Below, one piece after another: positions 41,714-45,855 of a DNA stretch of 45,855 nt. This DNA comes from Candidatus Sulfopaludibacter sp. Lineage in GTDB: Bacteria; Acidobacteriota; Terriglobia; Bryobacterales; Bryobacteraceae. Positions within the stretch are counted from its first letter, which is position 1. Each line of letters starts with the position of its first letter. The stretch is taken from assembly GCA_031292755.1 (NCBI GenBank), contig JARLGM010000037.1, forward strand, positions 1-45,855, given 5' to 3'. A program made the translations under genes and the position numbers. The notes under the pieces were generated by a model. It saw only the letters and a program-made list of their open reading frames with translations, ran no database searches and was not told where the DNA came from.

Positions 41714-42535
41714 TTAGTTTATCGGGCCGCCCGGGCGGGGACCGCGCCCACCGGGTCCGCCCTGATGAACCGTGTAGCCGGCGGGTACCTGGAAGAGAGA
41801 CGCGTCCGGCTCGCCACGGTTGATTTGCGTCAACTGCGTCGTCCGGGTACCGAAACGGGGGTCGGTAGTCTTCTCCATCACGGGCACCTTCAGGTCGGCC
41901 GCCATCCAGGTCTCGCGCACGGACTGAATCGGCAAGGAATTGCCGATGGTACCGGCGGGAATGGTGTGCGTGGTGCGGTTCCCTTTGGCGATGACGCTGT
42001 TGACAGTCTGGGTGCCCAGATCTTCCGCCTTCACGTTGGGGTCGGCCGTGCGGTTCGCACGCATGCCGGGACCGCGGCCGGCGACCTGCCCGGCGCTATT
42101 GGGATTGCGCGGCCGCATGGCGCCCTGAGCGCCCATGGGACGCACGGCGCGCGAATTGACCACTTTGTTCTGTGGATCGATCTCGTAGATTTGGCCGGCC
42201 ACCGGATCGGAAATCGTAATCCGGGTGACGGTAGCGGTCTGCCCGTCAGCCCCGGGACGGGTGACCTGCGACTCCACGCGGACGCGGCCCTGGCCATCGC
42301 GATAAATGGTGCGCGTGGTCTGACGCTGAATCGCGTTACCGCCCGCCAACGCCTGCTGCTCGGTGGTCACCTCCACGGCCGAATAAGGAGCGCCGGTAAC
42401 CGGGCTTCTCATTTCCAAACCGCCCGGACCCATGGGTCCCGGACCGAAGCCCATCATCGGGCCCCGGCGTCCGCCGGGTGGTTGCGCCAACAGGCACAGG
42501 GAAGCGAACAACGCCGTAAATGCCAGTTTCTTCAT
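41714..42535 (-). CDS. Exported hypothetical protein, glycine/proline/arginine-rich ends
   Basis: A 273-residue protein with a signal peptide (MKKLAFTALFASLCLLA) and then low-complexity PPGGRRGPMMGFGPGPMGPGG. The middle has a beta-rich core, YSAVEVTTEQQALAGGNAIQ, TTRTIYRDGQGRVRVES, TRITISDPVAGQIYEIDP. It ends with GGRGPRPGGPIN. The sequence YRDGQGRVRVES followed by DPVAG is a pattern I associate with Acidobacteriota exported proteins of unknown role. Monocistronic, with its own terminator. Confidence 0.72.
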   Translation of the reverse strand: MKKLAFTALFASLCLLAQPPGGRRGPMMGFGPGPMGPGGLEMRSPVTGAPYSAVEVTTEQQALAGGNAIQRQTTRTIYRDGQGRVRVESQVTRPGADGQTATVTRITISDPVAGQIYEIDPQNKVVNSRAVRPMGAQGAMRPRNPNSAGQVAGRGPGMRANRTADPNVKAEDLGTQTVNSVIAKGNRTTHTIPAGTIGNSLPIQSVRETWMAADLKVPVMEKTTDPRFGTRTTQLTQINRGEPDASLFQVPAGYTVHQGGPGGRGPRPGGPIN

Positions 42536-42606
42536 TTCAACCTCTCAACTGGAATTCCGCGTCCGCCGCAAAAAGTTCCAAGGAAAACCCGAGCGGAAGA
42601 ATATCC

Positions 42607-42651
42607 TTGTATAAGGACCACAGGAGTAGTAGATTAAACAGCATGAGTAGT
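42607..42651 (+). promoter_or_regulatory. Promoter and direct-repeat operator of the blaI operon
   Basis: TTGTAT (42607-42612) and TAGATT (42630-42635) are 17 bases apart. GAGTAGT occurs at 42624-42630 and again at 42645-42651, exactly 21 bases (two helical turns) apart, just before the -10 and just after the expected transcription start. BlaI-type repressors bind paired sites and shut off their own operon; these repeats are candidates, though they lack the TACA/TGTA cores of staphylococcal sites. Confidence 0.45.
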
Positions 42652-42659
42652 TCATCGCT

Positions 42660-43046
42660 ATGCCTCTTCCAAAACTAAGCAGGCTGGAGCTACAGATCAT
42701 GGACGCCCTCTGGAAACAGGGGCCATGTTCAGTTCGGGAGATTCAGGAATCGTTTCCGGCAAAGAAGAGACCCGCCTACACCACGGTGCAGACCATGGTC
42801 TACCGGCTCGAAGTCAAGAAAGCGCTGCGCCGTGTCAAGAAGATCGCTACGGCGAACATCTTCGAGGCGGCAGTCTCGCGTGACGCGGCGGAGCGCCGGC
42901 TGATCGACGACTTGCTGGGCTTGTTCGGCGGCAGGAGCCGGCCCATCATGGCCCACCTGATTGAATCGGGCACGCTCACACTCGATGATGTGCGCGAGGC
43001 AGAGAAAACTCTCCTGAAGCTCGCCAGAGAGGATCAACCAGAATGA
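42660..43046 (+). CDS. BlaI/MecI-type transcriptional repressor
   Basis: A 128-residue winged-helix repressor of the BlaI/MecI/CopY family. LSRLELQIMDALWKQGPCSVREIQESF and RPAYTTVQTMVYRLEVKKALRRVKK are the DNA-binding fold. The C-terminal helix (LIDDLLGLFGGRSRPIMAHLIESG, LTLDDVREAEKTLLKLA) dimerises. In beta-lactam systems the linked M56 protein triggers cleavage of BlaI. Its stop overlaps the M56 gene start by 4 bases. In Acidobacteriota such pairs are abundant and mostly not near beta-lactamases. Confidence 0.93.
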   Translation: MPLPKLSRLELQIMDALWKQGPCSVREIQESFPAKKRPAYTTVQTMVYRLEVKKALRRVKKIATANIFEAAVSRDAAERRLIDDLLGLFGGRSRPIMAHLIESGTLTLDDVREAEKTLLKLAREDQPE

Positions 43047-43879
43047 ATCCGGAATATGTGTCATCGCTTACAAATCACCTATGGCAATCGACTCTGTTCG
43101 CAGGAGCCGCGGGATTGCTGGTACTGGTGCTGCGCAAGAATCATGCCCGAGTGCGCCATGGGGTTTGGCTGGCGGCGTCGTCCAAATTTCTCATCCCGCT
43201 TTCTGTGCTCGTAGCGATGGGCGGTCATATCCGATGGCAGTCCGCTCCGGACACAACGCGATCCAACTGGTCGCTCATAATGGAGGAAGTCGGTCAGCCA
43301 TTTACGGTGCCGGCAGTTTCGTCTCCTTTGCTGGCGAATGCGCCGCCCGCCGCCAGCCCGCTTCCGGGAGTTCTGTTGGGCATTTGGGCAGGCGGATTTC
43401 TCGGCATCAGTTGTTCGTGGTGGATTCGCTGGCGGCGCATCAGGGCTGTCGTTCGTGCCGGGTCGCCCGTGCACCTGGAAATACCGATTCCGGCAATGTG
43501 CTCTCGCAGTTCCTTGGAGCCGGGCGTGTTCGGTGTTTTCCGGCCGGTCCTGTTGCTGCCCGAAGGCATCTTTGAGCGACTGGCGCCGGCCCAATTGCAA
43601 GCCGTCATCGCACATGAACTATGTCATGTCCGTCACAGGGATAATCTGATCGCGGCGATGCACATGTTCGTCGAGACCGTCTTCTGGTTCCATCCTCTGG
43701 TGTGGTGGATTGGCAAGCGGATGGTCGAGGAACGGGAGCGAGCCTGCGACGAAGAAGTTCTGCGGCTCGGCAGTGAACCACGGGTCTACGCAGAAGGGAT
43801 TCTAAACGTTTGCAAGTCCTACCTGTCGTCGCCACTGGCGTGTGCGTCTGGCGTGAGCGGATCCGATCTGAAGAGATGA
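43043..43879 (+). CDS. M56 (BlaR1/MecR1-type) membrane metallopeptidase, ended by an in-frame TGA
   Basis: A 278-residue sensor-peptidase part: membrane helices at the N-terminus (LWQSTLFAGAAGLLVLVL, FLIPLSVLVAMGG, GVLLGIWAGGFLGISC). The zinc motif HELCH is at 191-195 in VIAHELCHVRHRDNLIAAMH, followed by FWFHPLVWWIGKRMVEERERACDEEVL with the third ligand. It ends SGVSGSDLKR and then TGA (43877-43879). The same frame stays open past the stop as IEAIVTNRAARNLD and runs to 44746. Related Acidobacteriota proteins continue without a break into a TIGR03435 domain, so the TGA splits a fusion. Confidence 0.88.
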   Translation: MNPEYVSSLTNHLWQSTLFAGAAGLLVLVLRKNHARVRHGVWLAASSKFLIPLSVLVAMGGHIRWQSAPDTTRSNWSLIMEEVGQPFTVPAVSSPLLANAPPAASPLPGVLLGIWAGGFLGISCSWWIRWRRIRAVVRAGSPVHLEIPIPAMCSRSSLEPGVFGVFRPVLLLPEGIFERLAPAQLQAVIAHELCHVRHRDNLIAAMHMFVETVFWFHPLVWWIGKRMVEERERACDEEVLRLGSEPRVYAEGILNVCKSYLSSPLACASGVSGSDLKR

Positions 43880-43891
43880 ATCGAAGCGATC

Positions 43892-44746
43892 GTGACAAAT
43901 CGGGCGGCGCGCAACCTGGACACTCGCAGAAGGATTCTGCTGATCGCGGCCGGCACCGTGGCGCTCGTCGGCCCCATTGCCGTTGGCATCTTCGGAGTTC
44001 TGCCGGGCCGGGGCCAAACCCATGCCGAAACAACTGCTCCGTCATTCGAGGCGGCGTCAGTTAAGCCGCATCAGGATACGGGCAGGAGGAATAGAACCCG
44101 CAGCATTGAACCAGGAAGAATCACTTATTTGGACACTACCCTGGGTGAGTTCATTGCCATGGCATACGGGGTGAAGCGCTATCAAATTTCGGGACCTGAC
44201 TGGATCGTGAACATGAGCAGTTCCGTTACCTACGATGTGGTCGCAACGGCCGGGAAAGCGGTCTCCGTCCCGGAGGTCAAACGGATGCTGGGGCCGCTGC
44301 TGTCCGAGAGATTTCATCTCGTATTCCACCGCGAAACCCGCGGGCTTCCCGTCTTTGCCCTCCTCGTTGCAAAGGGCGGACCTAAATTCAAAGAACCGGG
44401 CGATGGGGGCGACCCCAGCATCAGACCGGACGGCGAGGGTGGCCTGTCTTTCAAGAACCTGTCCATGGATGACCTGGCGGACTGGTTCACTGTGCTGCCC
44501 TCAATGGGGCGGCCGGTGATCGATCGCACCGCCTTGGCAGGCAGCTTCTCGTTTCACGCAAACCTCTTCAACCTCGAAAAGGGAACGCCTCCGGACGAGT
44601 TGAAGAGGAGCATGGTCAGTAGCGATGCTGGCGACACTCTTCGCGCGGCGCTACCGGAGCAGCTTGGACTCAAGCTGGAGGCGCAAAAAACGCCGCTGGA
44701 GATCCTCGTCATCGATCGCGCGGAGAGGGTTCCCACCGCAAACTAG
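43892..44746 (+). CDS. TIGR03435 family protein (3' part of the split M56 fusion)
   Basis: A 284-residue Acidobacteriota-specific family of unknown function, beginning at GTG 43892, 12 bases after the TGA and in the same frame as the M56 gene. RRILLIAAGTVALVGPIAVGIF is a membrane helix. PSFEAASVKPH opens the TIGR03435 domain; ISGPDWIV, YDVVATAGKAVSVPEVKRMLGPLLSERFHLVFHRETRGLPVFALLVAKGGPKF and the end GLKLEAQKTPLEILVIDRAERVPTAN are classic for the family. If GTG is used by re-initiation, the product is a membrane-anchored TIGR03435 protein separate from the sensor; if not, it is untranslated. Confidence 0.85.
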   Translation: MTNRAARNLDTRRRILLIAAGTVALVGPIAVGIFGVLPGRGQTHAETTAPSFEAASVKPHQDTGRRNRTRSIEPGRITYLDTTLGEFIAMAYGVKRYQISGPDWIVNMSSSVTYDVVATAGKAVSVPEVKRMLGPLLSERFHLVFHRETRGLPVFALLVAKGGPKFKEPGDGGDPSIRPDGEGGLSFKNLSMDDLADWFTVLPSMGRPVIDRTALAGSFSFHANLFNLEKGTPPDELKRSMVSSDAGDTLRAALPEQLGLKLEAQKTPLEILVIDRAERVPTAN

Positions 44747-44781
44747 CGGCAACTTCGAGGACCGGCGAAGCGGGTGGGCGC

Positions 44782-45165
44782 TTAGCGCGGAGCGTATCCG
44801 ATGCCGGACAGGCTCCAGAGCAAAACAGCCAGCACCACCGCGCTAAGCCCGACATACACGCGGTCGCGCTGTACCGCGAACGCCACTACGGAGAACGCGA
44901 CCCTGGCGATGGGAGTCGCAATCAGCAGCAGCAGTCCGAACTGAATTACGCTGCGCGGCTCCAGGCGCAGGACTCCCTCCCAGACTCCCGCGACGCTCCG
45001 CAGGCCCTGGGGCTCGCCGTGAAACGTCCGGTAACTCGGGATCGTCATGCCGTGGCGGGCGAGGTGCCACAGGCCACCGGCGAAGACCACGGAGGCGGAA
45101 GTGAGTACTCCCACGCGCAGCATCACGCCGATGGTGCGCTCCACCTGTTCCTCGGTGTGTTGCAT
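44782..45165 (-). CDS. DUF1634 membrane protein
   Basis: A 127-residue protein with three hydrophobic helices (VGVLTSASVVFAGGLW, VIQFGLLLLIATPIARVAFSVVAFAV, VYVGLSAVVLAVLLWSLS), the DUF1634 layout. HTEEQVERTIGVMLRVGV is the usual opening. DUF1634 genes are commonly next to TauE/SafE permease genes, as here; GGGAGG lies 9 bases before the ATG. Probably an accessory of that exporter. Confidence 0.88.
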   Translation of the reverse strand: MQHTEEQVERTIGVMLRVGVLTSASVVFAGGLWHLARHGMTIPSYRTFHGEPQGLRSVAGVWEGVLRLEPRSVIQFGLLLLIATPIARVAFSVVAFAVQRDRVYVGLSAVVLAVLLWSLSGIGYAPR

Positions 45166-45168
45166 GGT

Positions 45169-45855
45169 TCAAATCCTCCCGCTCAACCCGCTGTAAATCA
45201 TTTCGACGGCCAGAACCGCCACCACCGCGCCGAAGATCATTCTCAGGACGCGCGTTTCGGCGCCCGAAAGATGGCGCGCCCCCAGGAGCGATCCCGCGGA
45301 AACGCCCAGCATCACCGGCATGGCCAGCACCGGGTCAATGTAGCCGCGGTTCAGGTAGACGCCTGCGCTGGCCGCGGCCGTCACCCCGATCATGAAATTG
45401 CTGGTGCTGGTGGAAACCTTGAAGGGAATGCGCATGGCGTGGTCCATGGCCAGCACTTTGAGCGCTCCCGAGCCGATTCCCAGCAGGCCGGAGAGCACGC
45501 CGGCTCCGAACATCATGCCGAATCCGGTCTTGACGCGCTGCACGCGATAGGGTTGCCAGCCGTGAGGCGTCGGATAGGTGGAACTCAGCTTCAGGCGTTC
45601 GGCCAGCGGATCGGCGCGATCGTCAGGGTGCGTTTCGGGCTTGGGCCGCGTGGAGAGGAAAGCGGAGTACAGCAGCATCACGCCAAGGATCACGCCGAGA
45701 GCCGAGGTGGCGATGCGGGTTGCCAGAAAGGCGCCGGTGATGGCTCCGAAGGTGGTCGCAATCTCCAAAAACATGCCGATGCGGATGTTGGAGAAGCCCT
45801 CCTTCAGAAAGGCCGAGGCGGCGCCGGAGGACGTGGCGATCACCGAGACCAGCGT
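45169..45855 (-). CDS. TauE/SafE family sulfite/anion exporter, 5' end cut by window edge
   Basis: Permease of the TauE/SafE (DUF81) family; 228 residues are visible and the N-terminus lies beyond the right edge. Membrane helices include IGMFLEIATTFGAITGAFLA, ALGVILGVMLLYSAFL, FGMMFGAGVLSGLLGIGSGALKVLAMD and VLAMPVMLGVSAGSLLGARHLSG. The GLLGIGSGALKV motif is diagnostic of the second half. The loop between halves (RPKPETHPDDRADPLAERL) is long, as in relatives. Ends 3 bases before the DUF1634 gene. Confidence 0.9.
   Translation of the reverse strand, partial: TLVSVIATSSGAASAFLKEGFSNIRIGMFLEIATTFGAITGAFLATRIATSALGVILGVMLLYSAFLSTRPKPETHPDDRADPLAERLKLSSTYPTPHGWQPYRVQRVKTGFGMMFGAGVLSGLLGIGSGALKVLAMDHAMRIPFKVSTSTSNFMIGVTAAASAGVYLNRGYIDPVLAMPVMLGVSAGSLLGARHLSGAETRVLRMIFGAVVAVLAVEMIYSGLSGRI

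Noticed and set aside
43877..43879. TGA in the M56 gene as selenocysteine
   Set aside because: The position corresponds to an Arg in relatives as I recall them, there is no redox context and no insertion element was seen after it.

Overview
The window reads as chromosomal DNA of an Acidobacteriota member, most likely from the Solibacter/Bryobacter branch (Bryobacterales). Coding GC looks high (a sampled line, 9061-9120, is 63% GC). Family markers of this phylum are present: two PadR-regulated ADOP-type orphan permeases, a BlaI / M56 / TIGR03435 cluster, a DUF4136 protein and many small exported proteins that often end their signal peptides in 'AQ'. No tRNA, rRNA, CRISPR array or transposase was seen.

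Layout. 1-3146 (minus): a partial respiratory complex I operon, nuoC-nuoD, then a long palindrome, then nuoI-nuoJ-nuoK running off the left edge. nuoE, F, G and H are not between D and I, and A/B are not upstream of C. 3348-3567: the wreck of a response-regulator receiver domain, then a radical SAM gene. 4754-7336 (minus): rpsO-pnp. 7423-11158: a small exported protein, apaG, a 42-residue basic protein, and rsmD-recG. 11210-12160: an exported Gfo/Idh/MocA-type protein.

12182-14096 is a compact type II restriction-modification cassette. It holds a controller (C) protein gene, an overlapping HNH endonuclease gene and a convergent D12-class adenine methyltransferase gene. A two-site C-box lies upstream of the C gene and a single matching site lies upstream of the methyltransferase. 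GC falls to about 50% in a sampled line there, so the cassette is probably acquired.

14260-25960: a DEAD-box RNA helicase, transketolase, a large exported TPR / TlpA-thioredoxin / TPR fusion, a four-gene minus-strand operon (M49 peptidase, exported methyltransferase, ABC ATPase, ABC permease) and a DUF4136 protein. 26006-29045 and 37260-40287 are two copies of one module, a PadR repressor whose end overlaps an ADOP permease start by the same eight bases. Between them lie hisS-aspS, an MNT-HepT toxin-antitoxin pair whose hepT is frameshifted, an S9 peptidase translationally coupled to an M23 peptidase, and an exported hypothetical protein.

40371-45855: an exported PpiC-type prolyl isomerase, a DUF4440-like protein, an exported hypothetical protein with a clear terminator, the BlaI repressor operon whose M56/TIGR03435 gene is split by an in-frame TGA, and a DUF1634-TauE pair leaving the right edge. 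The best leads are the C-regulated restriction-modification cassette with readable operators, the split sensor gene and the frameshifted hepT.
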